DNA from: an uncultured Burkholderiales bacterium
Lineage (GTDB): Bacteria; Pseudomonadota; Gammaproteobacteria; Burkholderiales; Burkholderiaceae_C
NCBI GenBank assembly: GCA_937927685.1
Contig: CALBSC010000077.1
Coordinates: forward strand, 186,001 to 250,000
Length of the DNA stretch: 64,000 nt
Reading direction: 5' to 3'
How positions within the stretch are numbered: position 1 is the first letter of the stretch; each line of letters begins with the position of its first letter. Under the pieces are notes generated by a model. That model searched no databases. It was given only the letters and a program-made list of their open reading frames with translations, and was not told the DNA's origin. The translations under genes were made by a program, and so were the position numbers. Positions 48,707 through 58,897 of this stretch are shown in pieces.

Positions 48707-49408
48707 TTACTTGGAGCTAGGCTTCTGCTCCAGGGCCTTGGCTTGTGCGGCCTGGACAAACGCCTTGATGTACGCCGCCGACGCCTTGTGCGGACCATTT
48801 CCAGCGAAATCCAGCGCAGAAAAGCCCAGCTGATTCCTGATCAGGGGGTCGGCTCCTTCTTCCAGCAACAGTTTGGTCGCCTCCGGTGTGCCGTAATGCG
48901 CTGCCATCATCAAGGGTGTGGTGCCATTGGGTGATTCAGCGTCCAGGTAGGCGTGATGCTCCAGCAGCAGCCGGATGATGCCCAGATGCCCCGTGGAGGC
49001 TGCGTAATGCAAGGGCGTCCAACCGGGCCGGTTGACATCGGCACCACGGTGGATCAACGCGTTGACCAAGGCCTCCTGCTGTTTTAAGGCGGCGAGCATC
49101 AGCGGGGTTTCATCACTGGGGTTCGGATGATTGACCTGCAACTGGGGGCTGCTGATGAGGACTTGACTCACGCGGACAGACCCCTTTTGAATCGCCAGAA
49201 TCAAGGGTGATTGCAGACTTGCCGTGGGTGTATTGGGGTCAAATCCGCGTTGCAGCAACTGCTGCATCACGGCGGTATCATCAAACTCGATGGCTTTGAA
49301 AAAGTCATCATACGAGCTACTTAAAGTAACATTAAATCCAATAAATACATATAGATAAAAAAAATATCTAAAGTAGCTTGAGAGTTTACTTGAAGTTCTG
49401 GAGGGCAT
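48707..49408 (-). CDS. Ankyrin-repeat protein with N-terminal signal anchor
   Basis: A 233-residue protein. After the start MPSRTSSK comes a hydrophobic stretch (YFRYFFYLYVFIGFNVTL, about 12-29), either a signal peptide or a membrane anchor, so the rest should be in the periplasm. Five to six ankyrin repeats follow at about 35-210; clear ones are TPLMLAALKQQEALVNALIH, TPLHYAASTGHLGIIRLLLE and TPLMMAAHYGTPEATKLLLE. The gene starts one base after the tatD stop. The open frame extends into tatD, but the start was chosen for the signal and the position. Its base composition at the 5' end is AT-rich. It presumably binds another protein; the partner is unknown. Confidence 0.87.
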   Translation of the reverse strand: MPSRTSSKLSSYFRYFFYLYVFIGFNVTLSSSYDDFFKAIEFDDTAVMQQLLQRGFDPNTPTASLQSPLILAIQKGSVRVSQVLISSPQLQVNHPNPSDETPLMLAALKQQEALVNALIHRGADVNRPGWTPLHYAASTGHLGIIRLLLEHHAYLDAESPNGTTPLMMAAHYGTPEATKLLLEEGADPLIRNQLGFSALDFAGNGPHKASAAYIKAFVQAAQAKALEQKPSSK

Positions 49409-49409
49409 G

Positions 49410-50204
49410 TCACGCCCCCATGGCGCTGAACAAACGCAGGCAATTCTGTGAGGTTGCCTGCGCCAGTTGTTCTGCGGTGAGGCCACGAAGTTGGGCAATG
49501 GCTTGACCGACCTCAGCCACATACGCCGGTTGGTTGGTTTTACCGCGGTAGGGCACGGGGGCCAGGTATGGGCTGTCTGTTTCAATCAACAACCGATCCA
49601 ACGGCAGCCAGGCCGCCACCTCGCGCAGGGACTGTGCGCTTTTGAAGGTCACGATGCCCGAAATGGAGATGTAAAAGCCCAGGTCGAGTGCCGCTCTGGC
49701 CACTTCCAGGGTTTCGGTGAAGCAGTGGAACACGCCCCCCGCTGAACCCGCAGAACCGTCTTCCCCCTCCTCCCGCAAAATGGACAGGGTGTCCTCGGCC
49801 GCCTCGCGGGTATGGATCACCAAGGGCAACCGGGTCGCACGGGCGGCGCGGATGTGTGTTCGGAAACGCTCCCGTTGCCACTCCATGTCAGCCACTGAGC
49901 GGCCGTTCAACCTGAAGTAATCCAGGCCGGTCTCTCCGATGCCCACCACGCGAGGACGAGAAGCCAGGGTGGTCAGTTCCTCCAGCGTCGGACTGCGGGC
50001 GCCCTCCTCGTCCGGATGCACGCCCACCGTGCACCAGAAGTTGTCATGCGCGGTCGCGAGTTGATGCACCTCGTCGAAACTTTCGAGCGTGGTGCTGATC
50101 ACGAGCGCCTTATCCACGCCTGCCTGTGCCATCGCGCGACGCAAGGCCGGCACGTCGTCCTTCAGGGGCGGGTAATTGAGGTGGCAATGCGAATCGATGA
50201 ACAT
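49410..50204 (-). CDS. tatD: TatD-family metal-dependent hydrolase
   Basis: A 264-residue TIM-barrel hydrolase with putative DNase activity. Metal-binding marks are HCHL (start MFIDSHCHLNYP), GVHPDE, IGETGLDY, IHTREA, GVFHCFTE and the C-terminal IETDSPYLAPVPYRGK. It is closest to the YcfH branch, which lies next to holB and tmk in many proteobacteria, as here. Gap to holB: 4 bases. The YcfH substrate in the cell is uncertain; a 3' to 5' DNA exonuclease role is known for relatives. Confidence 0.94.
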   Translation of the reverse strand: MFIDSHCHLNYPPLKDDVPALRRAMAQAGVDKALVISTTLESFDEVHQLATAHDNFWCTVGVHPDEEGARSPTLEELTTLASRPRVVGIGETGLDYFRLNGRSVADMEWQRERFRTHIRAARATRLPLVIHTREAAEDTLSILREEGEDGSAGSAGGVFHCFTETLEVARAALDLGFYISISGIVTFKSAQSLREVAAWLPLDRLLIETDSPYLAPVPYRGKTNQPAYVAEVGQAIAQLRGLTAEQLAQATSQNCLRLFSAMGA

Positions 50205-50208
50205 GGCG

Positions 50209-51234
50209 TCAAGAAACCGGGGGGGACAGCGCGTGACGCGCCTGGCTGACCAGGGCCTCCAGCATGAGACCGGCCTGATAGGGATGGTCGGCTGTGCGGG
50301 CGCTGCGCTGCAGGGCTTGTGACCAGTCCGAGAGGGATGACAACGACGTTCCCGTCACCAGGGCCTGCGCCGCAAAGAAACGGGGAGTCCCGCCAACCTG
50401 CACAGCCAGTTGGTCGTGACAGACCTTTTGCAGCACCTCGATCAATGCTGAGCCGCCCAAGTCCTGCAAAGGCTCGGCCTGGCCGGCTCGCAAGGCTTTG
50501 GGAATTGCGGCCCAGCGGGCATCGGTCCAACCCTGCTCAGCCATGGACCGTGCAGCCTCGGGACGTCCCCCCGCCGCTTTCAGCAAAACGGACGCCAGGG
50601 CGGGCGTCATGCCCTGAGACGCCAGCCAGGACACGCCCTCCTCCTGGGTGGGACCTTCCATGGGGTGCGCGACACACCGACTGCGGATGGTGGGCAGCAG
50701 CTGGTGCTGGGCATCAGTGGCCAGGATGAAACGGGTGTCTCCCGACGGTTCTTCGAGGGTTTTGAGCAAGGTATTGGCGGTCACCCCGTTCATGCGATCG
50801 GCCGGATAGATGAGGACCACTTTGCCCCGATCACCCGAAGCCGTCCGCTGCGTGAAGGTGATCAGATCCCGGGCTGCATCCACCCGTATCTCGCGGCTGG
50901 GCTTGCGTTTTTTATCGTCTATATCCTTTTGCGCCGACTCGTCCAGGGGCCAGTTCAGTTCGAGCATCAAGTGCTCGGGCATGAGCACACGAAGGTCGGG
51001 GTGCGTTCGCACCGCAATGCCATGGCAACTGGGGCACACCCCGCAGGCTCGCTTGGCACCGGTGTTGACGGGTTGATGGCACAGCCAGGTCTGCGCCAGT
51101 GCCAGGGCCAGGGGGAATTGCCCCAGCCCACCGGGTCCCTGCAACAACAAGGCATGACCACTGTGGTCAACCAGCCGGTCGAGTTGCCGAGCGAGCCAGG
51201 GGGCTAACGGAGGGGTGACAGGGGCCTCACTCAC
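50209..51234 (-). CDS. holB: DNA polymerase III subunit delta prime
   Basis: Clamp-loader subunit of 341 residues. The N-terminal AAA+-like part lacks a true Walker A ([11 protein letters not shown], no GKT), as is normal for delta prime. It keeps the zinc finger (CGVCPSC) and the SRC motif (IRSRCV) that completes neighbouring ATP sites. The start is GTG (51232-51234), overlapping the tmk stop by four bases. The C-terminal domain (about 205-341) is the collar. Part of the mltG-tmk-holB-tatD operon. Confidence 0.94.
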   Translation of the reverse strand: MSEAPVTPPLAPWLARQLDRLVDHSGHALLLQGPGGLGQFPLALALAQTWLCHQPVNTGAKRACGVCPSCHGIAVRTHPDLRVLMPEHLMLELNWPLDESAQKDIDDKKRKPSREIRVDAARDLITFTQRTASGDRGKVVLIYPADRMNGVTANTLLKTLEEPSGDTRFILATDAQHQLLPTIRSRCVAHPMEGPTQEEGVSWLASQGMTPALASVLLKAAGGRPEAARSMAEQGWTDARWAAIPKALRAGQAEPLQDLGGSALIEVLQKVCHDQLAVQVGGTPRFFAAQALVTGTSLSSLSDWSQALQRSARTADHPYQAGLMLEALVSQARHALSPPVS

Positions 51235-51872
51235 GCCAGCACACCCCGTTCGCGCAGGGCAGATTCGATTGCGGCCCAGACTGCCTCGCGGCTCTGATCC
51301 GCCTGGATCTGTACAAAGCGGTGGGGCGCAGCGTCGCAGCGCAACTGATAGCCCTGGTGAACCTGCTGAAAAAACGCCACGGGCTGGGATTCAAAGCGGT
51401 CCGGCACGCGAGCCTGGCTCAGACGCTCCGCCGCGATGCGGGGATCCAGCACAAACCACAAGGTGATATCGGGTTCGCACAGACCTTGCGAACGCTGCTG
51501 AACCCACTGCTCGAGTTGCGACAGCACCTGCGTGTCAAAACCGCGGCCACCGCCCTGGTAGGCGAATGTGGCGTCGGTGAACCGGTCGCACAACACCACA
51601 TCGCCACGGTTCAGCGCCGGTTCGATCACCTGTTGCAAGTGATCGCGACGGGCCGCGAACACCAGCAAGGCTTCTGTGAGCGGGTCCATGGGTTCGTTGA
51701 GCACCAGGGTTCTGAGCGTTTCCGCCAGGGGGGTTCCGCCAGGTTCACGGGTCAGGGTGACACGCCGTCCCTGCTGGGTGAACAGACGCGCCAGGGCGTC
51801 GATGTGGGTGGACTTGCCGGCCCCATCGATACCCTCCACACTCACGAACAGACCACGAGGAGTTGTGCTCAT
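51231..51872 (-). CDS. tmk: Thymidylate kinase
   Basis: Phosphorylates dTMP to dTDP, 213 residues. The P-loop is [11 protein letters not shown] (about residues 14-24), then [11 protein letters not shown], the DRF motif in [14 protein letters not shown] and the lid region [11 protein letters not shown]. The frame extends 273 bases upstream into mltG, but the ATG at 51872 gives the family start [17 protein letters not shown]. It lies 4 bases after the mltG stop. Confidence 0.97.
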   Translation of the reverse strand: MSTTPRGLFVSVEGIDGAGKSTHIDALARLFTQQGRRVTLTREPGGTPLAETLRTLVLNEPMDPLTEALLVFAARRDHLQQVIEPALNRGDVVLCDRFTDATFAYQGGGRGFDTQVLSQLEQWVQQRSQGLCEPDITLWFVLDPRIAAERLSQARVPDRFESQPVAFFQQVHQGYQLRCDAAPHRFVQIQADQSREAVWAAIESALRERGVLA

Positions 51873-51876
51873 GCCG

Positions 51877-52884
51877 CTATTGTGCCTGCCTCCTGGAACG
51901 CTGATACCGGTCCACCGCCCGGTTGTGCTGTTCGAGGTTGTCGCTGAACTCGCTGCTGCCATCGCCACGCGCCACAAAATACAGGGCCTGGCTGCGAGCC
52001 GGCTGGACGGCAGCCAGGAGCGCACCCTTACCCGGCATGGCGATCGGCGTGGGGGGCAAGCCGTTGCGGGTGTAGGTGTTCCAGGCATGGTCGGCGCGCA
52101 AATCGCGTCGTCTGAGATTGCCGTCAAAGCTGGATCCCATGCCATAAATCACGGTGGGATCGGTCTGCAAGGGCATCCCCAGCCGCAGGCGGTTGTGAAA
52201 TACGCTGGAAATCATGGCCCGGTCGCTGGCTCGGCCGGTTTCCTTTTCGATCAGGCTGGCGAGGATGCGGGCTTGCTCGATCTGGGTGATGGACAGATCA
52301 CCCGCTCGTTGCTTCCACTGGACGCTGAGTTGCCGATCCATGGCCCGCTGCGCACGTTGCATCACGGTGAGGTCGGAGCTGCCCTTGGCGAAGGTGTAGG
52401 TGTCGGGGTAGAAGTGCCCTTCGAGGGCGTCAGGGGTCAAACCCAGACGACGCGCAATGTCAGCGTCAGACAGGTCCCGTGTGTCATGGCGTAAAAATTC
52501 GGCCTTGTCCAAGGCCTGCCGCCATTGCCGCCAGGTCCAGCCTTCAATCAAGGCGACTGCCTGCAACGATTCCTCGCCACGCGCGAGTTTTTGCAGCAAT
52601 TGCCAGGCACTGACCCCGGGGTTGATTTCATAGTTGCCGGCCTTGATCTGACGCGCCTGGCCACTCAGGCGGAACATCCAGTACAGCAGCGACGGCGAGA
52701 CCTCGACCCCAGCCGCATTCACCTGCTCGGCAATCTGGCGGACCGGGGTGCCCGGTTCGATCGCCAGTTCAACGGTGGTCAGGCGTAACGGTAAGTCGCG
52801 GCTGGCCCACCAACCGGCCCAGGCGGCCAGCAGAATGCCCATGGTCAGCAGCCCGACCATCGCCCGTATCAACCACGCTCGCAC
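51877..52884 (-). CDS. mltG: Endolytic murein transglycosylase MltG
   Basis: Inner-membrane lytic transglycosylase that cuts nascent glycan strands, about 335 residues. A membrane anchor (about residues 8-28: [19 protein letters not shown]) precedes the LysM-like part and the YceG catalytic core. Marks are [22 protein letters not shown] with the catalytic Glu, [29 protein letters not shown] and the terminal YFVARGDG. I chose the GTG at 52884 because AGGA lies eight bases upstream. The ATG at 52932 is the alternative, but it would overlap the divergent ygfZ start by two bases. Confidence 0.92.
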   Translation of the reverse strand: MRAWLIRAMVGLLTMGILLAAWAGWWASRDLPLRLTTVELAIEPGTPVRQIAEQVNAAGVEVSPSLLYWMFRLSGQARQIKAGNYEINPGVSAWQLLQKLARGEESLQAVALIEGWTWRQWRQALDKAEFLRHDTRDLSDADIARRLGLTPDALEGHFYPDTYTFAKGSSDLTVMQRAQRAMDRQLSVQWKQRAGDLSITQIEQARILASLIEKETGRASDRAMISSVFHNRLRLGMPLQTDPTVIYGMGSSFDGNLRRRDLRADHAWNTYTRNGLPPTPIAMPGKGALLAAVQPARSQALYFVARGDGSSEFSDNLEQHNRAVDRYQRSRRQAQ

Positions 52885-52930
52885 AACCCTGATCCTGTCC
52901 GCTTTTTGGAAGGGACATGATAATCGAGCC

Positions 52931-53875
52931 ATGACCACCCCACCCCTGGAATCCCTGCGCCTGCCCACCGACTTTGCCGGCGGTGTCTGCGAGCTGCCGC
53001 ATCTGAGTGTCTTGCAGGCTGAAGGCCCCGACGCCGTGACGTTCCTGCACAACCAGCTGACCCACGACTTCGCCCTGCTCCGCCCGGGCGAGGCCCGTCT
53101 GTGCGGCTATTGCAGCCCCAAGGGGCGTCTGCTGGCGAGCTTTGTCGGCTTCAAGCGCAGCGCTGAGCAGGTCCTGCTGATCTGCTCGTCCGACCTGGCA
53201 GCGGCCACCCTCAAGCGTTTGTCCATGTTCGTGCTGCGGGCGAAAGTTCGCTTGACCGATGTGACCGCACAGTGCCCCGTCAGCGGCCTGGCAGGGTCTG
53301 CACTGACCCAATGGGTCGGCAAGCCCGATGTTCCGCCCTGGCAGCATCTGACGTTGCCGGGCGGTGATTTGATCACCCTGTATCCGGCGTTGGGCCAGCC
53401 CCGCGCCCTGTGGCTGGGTGATCCCCCCGCACCCGCGCTGGCGGCGCTGTCCAGGGAAGACTGGATGGGGCTGGAGGTGCTCAGTGGCATTGCCCAGGTA
53501 CAGGCGGCCACCGCCGACGCGTTTGTGCCACAGATGCTCAACTACGAGTCGGTGGATGGGGTGAGCTTCAAGAAGGGCTGCTACCCGGGACAGGAGGTGG
53601 TGGCCCGCAGTCAGTTTCGCGGTGCCATCAAGCGCCGTGCCCAACTCTTTGTCAGCCCCATCCCGTTGCAAGCAGGCAGCGAACTGTTCCTCTCCACAGA
53701 CACGACTCAACCGGCTGGCATCGTGGCACAGTCAGCCGCATGGTCCGGGCAGACGGTCCTGATCGCCTCGGTGCAAATGACTGCGTGGGAGTCATCGGGG
53801 GACGGCCTGCAGGACAGCCAGGGCAACCGGTTGAGTCCGATCCCCCTGCCCTACGAACTGCGGCATGACCTCTGA
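52931..53875 (+). CDS. ygfZ: Folate-binding Fe-S repair protein YgfZ
   Basis: A GcvT-like protein of 314 residues that binds tetrahydrofolate and supports Fe-S cluster enzymes such as MiaB. The family signature with the redox-active cysteine, KKGCYPGQEVVAR, is present (about residues 214-226), as is FLHNQLTHD near the start. The frame is open upstream, but the ATG at 52931 gives the family N terminus. It is divergent from mltG with overlapping or nearly overlapping start regions. Confidence 0.94.
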   Translation: MTTPPLESLRLPTDFAGGVCELPHLSVLQAEGPDAVTFLHNQLTHDFALLRPGEARLCGYCSPKGRLLASFVGFKRSAEQVLLICSSDLAAATLKRLSMFVLRAKVRLTDVTAQCPVSGLAGSALTQWVGKPDVPPWQHLTLPGGDLITLYPALGQPRALWLGDPPAPALAALSREDWMGLEVLSGIAQVQAATADAFVPQMLNYESVDGVSFKKGCYPGQEVVARSQFRGAIKRRAQLFVSPIPLQAGSELFLSTDTTQPAGIVAQSAAWSGQTVLIASVQMTAWESSGDGLQDSQGNRLSPIPLPYELRHDL

Positions 53876-54830
53876 CCTGACGCCCGCCATGCAGCAGGTG
53901 CTGCAACGCATTGCCCAGGCCGGTCGGCCTGCCCTGCACACCTTGCCACCCGAACAGGCCCGCGTGTTGTACGCGGCCGGTGCCGAAGTGCTCGAGCCCG
54001 TGGCACCAGCGGTTGAACGGGTGGACAACCTGACCATTCCGGCTCGAGATGGTCATGCCTTGCCTGTGCGCTGCTGGACCCCGCTGACGAGCGAGTTGAC
54101 CTGTGCGGTGCGGGGCGCACCGGCGGTGCTGTACCTGCATGGTGGCGGCTTTACCGTGGGCAGTCCCACCACGCACGGACAGTTGTGTCAGCGACTGGCG
54201 GCCTGGTCGGGCTGTCGCGTGTATGCGCCAGACTATCGCCTCGCCCCTGCGCACCCCTTCCCCACGGCTCACCTCGACGCCTGGGACGCGTTGCAATGGC
54301 TGCATGTCAACAGCCGCAGTTTGGGGGTCGATGCCAACCGACTGGCGGTGGCCGGTGACAGCGCCGGCGGCACCCTGACGGCTGCCATGGCCCTGATGGC
54401 GCGCGATGCCGAACTGCCCCTGGCCCTCCAGCTGATGTTCTATCCGGGTTGCGTGCCGCATCAGAACCTGCCATCACACAGCCGGTATGCGAAGGGGTAT
54501 CTGTTGGAAGCCGATGCCATCGATTATTTTTATGGTCACTATCTGCGCAACCCCGGCGACCGGCTCGACTGGCGCTTCTCGCCTTCGCTCGCGCCAGACC
54601 ATGAGGGCCTGGCACCCGCCTGGTTCGGACTGGCTGAGTGCGACCCCTTGTTTGACGAGGGGATGCACTATGCCGATCAGTTGCGCCAACAACGCGTGTC
54701 CGTCGATCTCAACCTCTACCGCGGTGTGGTGCATGGATTCATTCAGATGGGACGCGCCATTCCCGAAGCCTTGCAGGCCGTGCGGGATGCGGCCACAGCT
54801 TTGCGAGAAGCCCTGCGGATGACTGACTGA
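53865..54830 (+). CDS. Alpha/beta hydrolase, HSL-type esterase
   Basis: A 321-residue esterase/lipase of the hormone-sensitive-lipase group. The oxyanion motif is HGGGF (about residues 88-92), nucleophile elbow GDSAGG, acid Asp in CDPLFDEG and base His in VHGFIQM; the triad is complete. The N-terminal 50 residues form the cap. It overlaps ygfZ by 11 bases, so the two are co-transcribed. The substrate is probably a short-chain ester and cannot be specified. Confidence 0.92.
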   Translation: MTSDLTPAMQQVLQRIAQAGRPALHTLPPEQARVLYAAGAEVLEPVAPAVERVDNLTIPARDGHALPVRCWTPLTSELTCAVRGAPAVLYLHGGGFTVGSPTTHGQLCQRLAAWSGCRVYAPDYRLAPAHPFPTAHLDAWDALQWLHVNSRSLGVDANRLAVAGDSAGGTLTAAMALMARDAELPLALQLMFYPGCVPHQNLPSHSRYAKGYLLEADAIDYFYGHYLRNPGDRLDWRFSPSLAPDHEGLAPAWFGLAECDPLFDEGMHYADQLRQQRVSVDLNLYRGVVHGFIQMGRAIPEALQAVRDAATALREALRMTD

Positions 54831-54841
54831 AACACGTTCGC

Positions 54842-55312
54842 ATGACCACTGAAACGCCTTGCACCCAACCTCGCGGGACGCTGCGTATCGGGCCGTGGTC
54901 TGACTTGAGCCCCGATGCCGGGGCTGTGCGTACAGCGGTATTCGTTCACGAGCAAGGCATTCCGGCTGAGCTGGAGTGGGATGAACACGACGCGCTCAGT
55001 GTGCACGTGGTACTCATCAACCCGGACCAGACCCCGGTTGCCACGGCACGACTGCTGCCCGCCCAGGCGGGGATCAGCCTGATGGGTCGCGTGGCCGTGC
55101 TGCCAGCGATGCGCGGACAACAGGCCGGCGTGGCCGTGATGCAGGCATTGCTGGCCGCAGCCCGGTACCGTGGCGACCACGGTGTCCAGCTTCACGCGCA
55201 ACAATCTGCCCAGGGGTTTTACGAGAAGCTCGGTTTTGTCGTGACAGGTGAGCCCTTCGACGAGGTGGGCATTCCCCATGTGACCATGGCGTTGACGCTG
55301 CGAGCGGGATGA
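54842..55312 (+). CDS. GNAT-family N-acetyltransferase
   Basis: A 156-residue acetyltransferase of the ElaA/YjcF type. The acetyl-CoA binding turn is in RVAVLPAMRGQQAGVAV, with VRTAVFVHEQGIP near the start and FYEKLGFVVTGEPFDEVGIP at the end. It starts 11 bases after the esterase gene. The acceptor substrate is unknown. It is convergent with the patatin-like gene, 14 bases apart. Confidence 0.9.
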   Translation: MTTETPCTQPRGTLRIGPWSDLSPDAGAVRTAVFVHEQGIPAELEWDEHDALSVHVVLINPDQTPVATARLLPAQAGISLMGRVAVLPAMRGQQAGVAVMQALLAAARYRGDHGVQLHAQQSAQGFYEKLGFVVTGEPFDEVGIPHVTMALTLRAG

Positions 55313-55326
55313 ACAGGGCACCGGCC

Positions 55327-56412
55327 TCAAGGTAGGGGCGCAATCTCCAACACATCAGGCTTGTCCAGCCAGGCGGTAAATTCGTCGGCCAGTTGCTGGG
55401 CGACCGCAGTGGCCGTCTTCCACACACGCACCCGTTGCTGGAAGTCTTGCGCGTAGCGCGTGAAATCCGTGCGGTCCGGCAACTTGCCCTGGGGCAACCG
55501 GGCGATCCACTCGGGAGAGGGGGCCAACAGCAACACCCGATCCAGAAACGGTGTGGCGCCATGCCGCCAGCGCAAGGCCTTGTCCAGCCAACCGGGCACC
55601 ACGTGCGGCTGGAAATGCGGATACAGCACCACCCCTTGAACTGTTCGTGTGTCCAGATGCAGGTGGTAATCGGAAATGCCCCCATCCCAATAGGCGCCCG
55701 TGGGTGCACCCGGGATGTCATGCACCGCTTGCAGCACAAACGGAATGGAGCAACTGGCCTGAATCGCCGCCATGAAGTTCTCGCCAGTCAGCGGACACTG
55801 ACGGCTGGGATAGTCATGGGTCGTGAACGGCAGGCTGGCCATCTCGCCCTGTACCGCACTGGAAAACACGACCCGCTCCAACCAAGCGCCCATGGCACGT
55901 CGCTGCACCAGATTGGTCAAATAAGCCCCGGCGTATCCCAGCGGAGTGCGCCAACGTCCTTCACGGTGCAACACGCCGCGACCACGCGTCGTCATGACAT
56001 GCAGGCGATACCTGGGGTGGCTCAACACCTCGTTCATCCGGCCGCCATAGAGAGACTCCAGCCCCTGTGCGAACGCCTGGCTGATTTGCTGCGCGGTGGG
56101 GCGTTTTTGCCCCGGCAAGGGCTGGTAGTCCTGGTGGATGTAGTCATGCTCCAGACGCGCCAGCGCGCGCACAGGGTCATGCAGACACCCCGTGGCCATG
56201 CGCCAGGCCCCGATCGAGGCCCCCACCAAATCCACCGGCTGATCGCTGGTGGGCAGCCATTGCCCGAACACAAACCGGTCCAGCGGCCCCAGAATCAGTC
56301 CCTTGGGCCCTCCAGCCGCGGCCATGATCGCGCTCACATCCTGAGCGGAAAGACCCTCTCGCGCGATGTGGCGACGGGCCTGAGGCCCCGCGAAAAGTCG
56401 AAGGGCCTTCAT
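55327..56412 (-). CDS. Patatin-like phospholipase family protein
   Basis: A 361-residue lipid acyl hydrolase-like protein. The oxyanion glycine motif GGPKGL (about residues 34-39), nucleophile GASIG (about 64-68) and catalytic Asp in DGGISDYH (about 246) form the patatin Ser-Asp dyad. There is no signal peptide. It starts 7 bases after tex on the same strand, so it is likely transcribed with it. The lipid substrate is unknown. Confidence 0.9.
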   Translation of the reverse strand: MKALRLFAGPQARRHIAREGLSAQDVSAIMAAAGGPKGLILGPLDRFVFGQWLPTSDQPVDLVGASIGAWRMATGCLHDPVRALARLEHDYIHQDYQPLPGQKRPTAQQISQAFAQGLESLYGGRMNEVLSHPRYRLHVMTTRGRGVLHREGRWRTPLGYAGAYLTNLVQRRAMGAWLERVVFSSAVQGEMASLPFTTHDYPSRQCPLTGENFMAAIQASCSIPFVLQAVHDIPGAPTGAYWDGGISDYHLHLDTRTVQGVVLYPHFQPHVVPGWLDKALRWRHGATPFLDRVLLLAPSPEWIARLPQGKLPDRTDFTRYAQDFQQRVRVWKTATAVAQQLADEFTAWLDKPDVLEIAPLP

Positions 56413-56419
56413 GGAAAAC

Positions 56420-58831
56420 TCAGCCCTTGTCCTTCAGACCCTGCAGGCGGGCAAAGGCCGACGCCATGGCCGAGCCACCGAGGGCTTCGCCGCCGCTTCG
56501 GCCACTGCTGCCTTTGTGAGAGGGGGGCTGCGCAAACCCACCGGTACCGCCTCGGGCACGGTGATCGCGCGGGGCCTGCTCAAAGCGGTTGCCCGCAGAA
56601 CGCCCTTTGTCACCGCCGCGTTCACCACCGACATCGAGTTTCATGGACAGGCTGATGCGCTGACGTGCCAGGTCCACCTCCAGCACCCGCACCTTGACCA
56701 CATCCCCGGTTTTGACCACTTCGCGGGCGTCGGTGACAAACCGGTTGCTGAGTTGGCTCACATGGATCAGGCCATCCTGGTGCACCCCCAGGTCCACAAA
56801 GGCCCCAAAGGCGGCCACATTGCTGACGGTGCCCTCGAGCACCATGTCTTCCTTGAGGTCCTGCAGGTTTTCCACGCCCTCGTTGAAACGCGCCACCTTG
56901 AAGTCGGGGCGCGGATCACGACCGGGTTTTTCGAGCTCGGTCAGGATATCGCGAACCGTGATGACACCCACGGAATCGTTGGCAAACAACTCAGGCTTGA
57001 GTGTGCGCAGCATGTCGGCGCGGCCCATGAGGTTGTGCACGGGCTGAGCGGTGTGGGCCAGGATGCGCTCGACCACCGGGTAGGTTTCGGGATGCACCCC
57101 GGTCACGTCCAGCGGATTGTCCCCGCCGCGGATGCGCAAAAAGCCGGCGCACTGTTCAAAGGTCTTGGCACCCAGCCCGGGCACCTTGAGCAACTGCTGT
57201 CGGTTGGCAAATGCGCCCTGGCTTTCGCGCCAGCGCACCAGCGAACGGGCCGTGGCGCCGCTCAGGCCAGAAACGCGAGAAAGCAAGGGAACGCTCGCCG
57301 TGTTCACATCCACGCCCACCGCATTCACGCAATCCTCCACCACGGCCTCGAGGCTGCGAGCCAAATCACCCTGGTTGACATCGTGCTGGTACTGCCCCAC
57401 GCCGATGGACTTGGGATCGATCTTCACCAGTTCGGCCAGCGGGTCCTGCAAGCGGCGCGCGATACTGGCGGCACCCCGCAGGCTCACATCCACATCGGGC
57501 ATCTCCTGGCTGGCGAATTCGGACGCGCTGTAGACCGAGGCACCCGCCTCGCTCACCACCACGCGCTGGATCTCCACGTCGGGTTGGAGGGACTTGAGGC
57601 GCTGTATCAGGTCGGCCGCCAATTTGTCGGTTTCCCGGCTGGCCGTACCGTTACCAATCGCAATCAGGTTCACCCCATGTTGCGCGCACAACCGACCCAG
57701 CGCATGCAACGAGCCTTCCCAGTCGCGACGTGGTTCATGCGGAAATACCGTGGAGGTGTCGACCAGCTTGCCGGTGGCGTCCACCACAGCCACTTTCACG
57801 CCGGTGCGGATGCCCGGATCCAGCCCCATGACCACGCGTGGACCGGCGGGCGCGGCCAGCAACAGATCACGCAGGTTGTCGGCAAACACCTTGATGGCCA
57901 CTTGCTCGGCCGATTCGCGCAGGCGTCCCAACAAATCTCGCTCGATGGACAGACTCAGTTTGACACGCCAGGTCCACGCCACGCACTTGCGCAGCAGGTC
58001 ATCGCTGGGTCGCCCTTGATGACGCCAGCCCAGATGCAGCGCCACGCGCCCTTCTGCCAGGCTGGGTTGGCCGGGTTCCGGCTCGTCGGCCTGCACCAGC
58101 TTGGCTTCCAGAATGTCCAGGCTTCGACCACGGAACACCGCCAGCGCGCGGTGAGATGGCACGCGGTGGATCGGCTCCTCGTAGTCGAAGTAATCACGAA
58201 ATTTGGTGTTGTCGGCATGGTTCTCGTCCTTGCCTGGGGCAAGCCGGCTGCGCAAATAACCGTCTTCCCATAACCATTTCCGCAAGGACTGCACCAGTGT
58301 CGGGTCCTCGGCCCAACGTTCGGAGAGCAGATCGCGAACGCCGTCCAACACCGCCATCACGCTGGAGAAATCAGCCCCCTCCAGGGTGCCTGCCGGTGTG
58401 ACGTAAGCCTGCGCCTCGACTTGCGGGTCACGCGTCGGGTCTTGCAACAACAAGTCAGCCAGCGGCTCCAAGCCCGCTTCTCGGGCGATCATCCCTTTGG
58501 TGCGTCGCTTGGGCTTGAACGGCAGATAGAGATCTTCCAGCTCCTGTTTGGTGGCGGCACCCAGAATGGCCGCGCGCAGCGCGTCCGTGAGCTTGCCCTG
58601 CTCGTCGATGCTCTTGAGCACCGTGTCACGGCGCGCCTCGAGTTCTCGCAGGTACGACAGGCGAACCTCGAGTTCACGCAGTTGCACATCGTCCAGGCCC
58701 CCGGTGGCCTCCTTGCGATAACGGGCAATGAAAGGCACTGTGGCGCCACCATCGAGCAAGTCGACGGCCGCCCTCACCTGCTCGACACGCACCTTCAGTT
58801 CGGTGCCGAGTTGGTCAAGAATGGAATGCAT
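56420..58831 (-). CDS. tex: Transcription accessory protein Tex
   Basis: Nucleic-acid-binding protein of 803 residues, Tex/YhgF family. The N-terminal helical part ([19 protein letters not shown]), YqgF-like RNase-H fold domain ([19 protein letters not shown]), helix-hairpin-helix ([19 protein letters not shown]) and C-terminal S1 domain ([24 protein letters not shown]) are in the family order. A tail of about 70 residues after S1 is Gly/Arg/Ser-rich and longer than in E. coli, perhaps an added RNA-binding segment. Confidence 0.97.
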   Translation of the reverse strand: MHSILDQLGTELKVRVEQVRAAVDLLDGGATVPFIARYRKEATGGLDDVQLRELEVRLSYLRELEARRDTVLKSIDEQGKLTDALRAAILGAATKQELEDLYLPFKPKRRTKGMIAREAGLEPLADLLLQDPTRDPQVEAQAYVTPAGTLEGADFSSVMAVLDGVRDLLSERWAEDPTLVQSLRKWLWEDGYLRSRLAPGKDENHADNTKFRDYFDYEEPIHRVPSHRALAVFRGRSLDILEAKLVQADEPEPGQPSLAEGRVALHLGWRHQGRPSDDLLRKCVAWTWRVKLSLSIERDLLGRLRESAEQVAIKVFADNLRDLLLAAPAGPRVVMGLDPGIRTGVKVAVVDATGKLVDTSTVFPHEPRRDWEGSLHALGRLCAQHGVNLIAIGNGTASRETDKLAADLIQRLKSLQPDVEIQRVVVSEAGASVYSASEFASQEMPDVDVSLRGAASIARRLQDPLAELVKIDPKSIGVGQYQHDVNQGDLARSLEAVVEDCVNAVGVDVNTASVPLLSRVSGLSGATARSLVRWRESQGAFANRQQLLKVPGLGAKTFEQCAGFLRIRGGDNPLDVTGVHPETYPVVERILAHTAQPVHNLMGRADMLRTLKPELFANDSVGVITVRDILTELEKPGRDPRPDFKVARFNEGVENLQDLKEDMVLEGTVSNVAAFGAFVDLGVHQDGLIHVSQLSNRFVTDAREVVKTGDVVKVRVLEVDLARQRISLSMKLDVGGERGGDKGRSAGNRFEQAPRDHRARGGTGGFAQPPSHKGSSGRSGGEALGGSAMASAFARLQGLKDKG

Positions 58832-58897
58832 ACTTCTATGGAGAAAAAACAGGCATCGCGCGTCGATGCGCGAACCCGACAGTCTACGATACCCGTG

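Noticed and set aside
56411..58273. 620-codon open frame opposite tex
   Set aside because: Antisense shadow of tex, His/Gln/Gly-rich with no recognisable domain.
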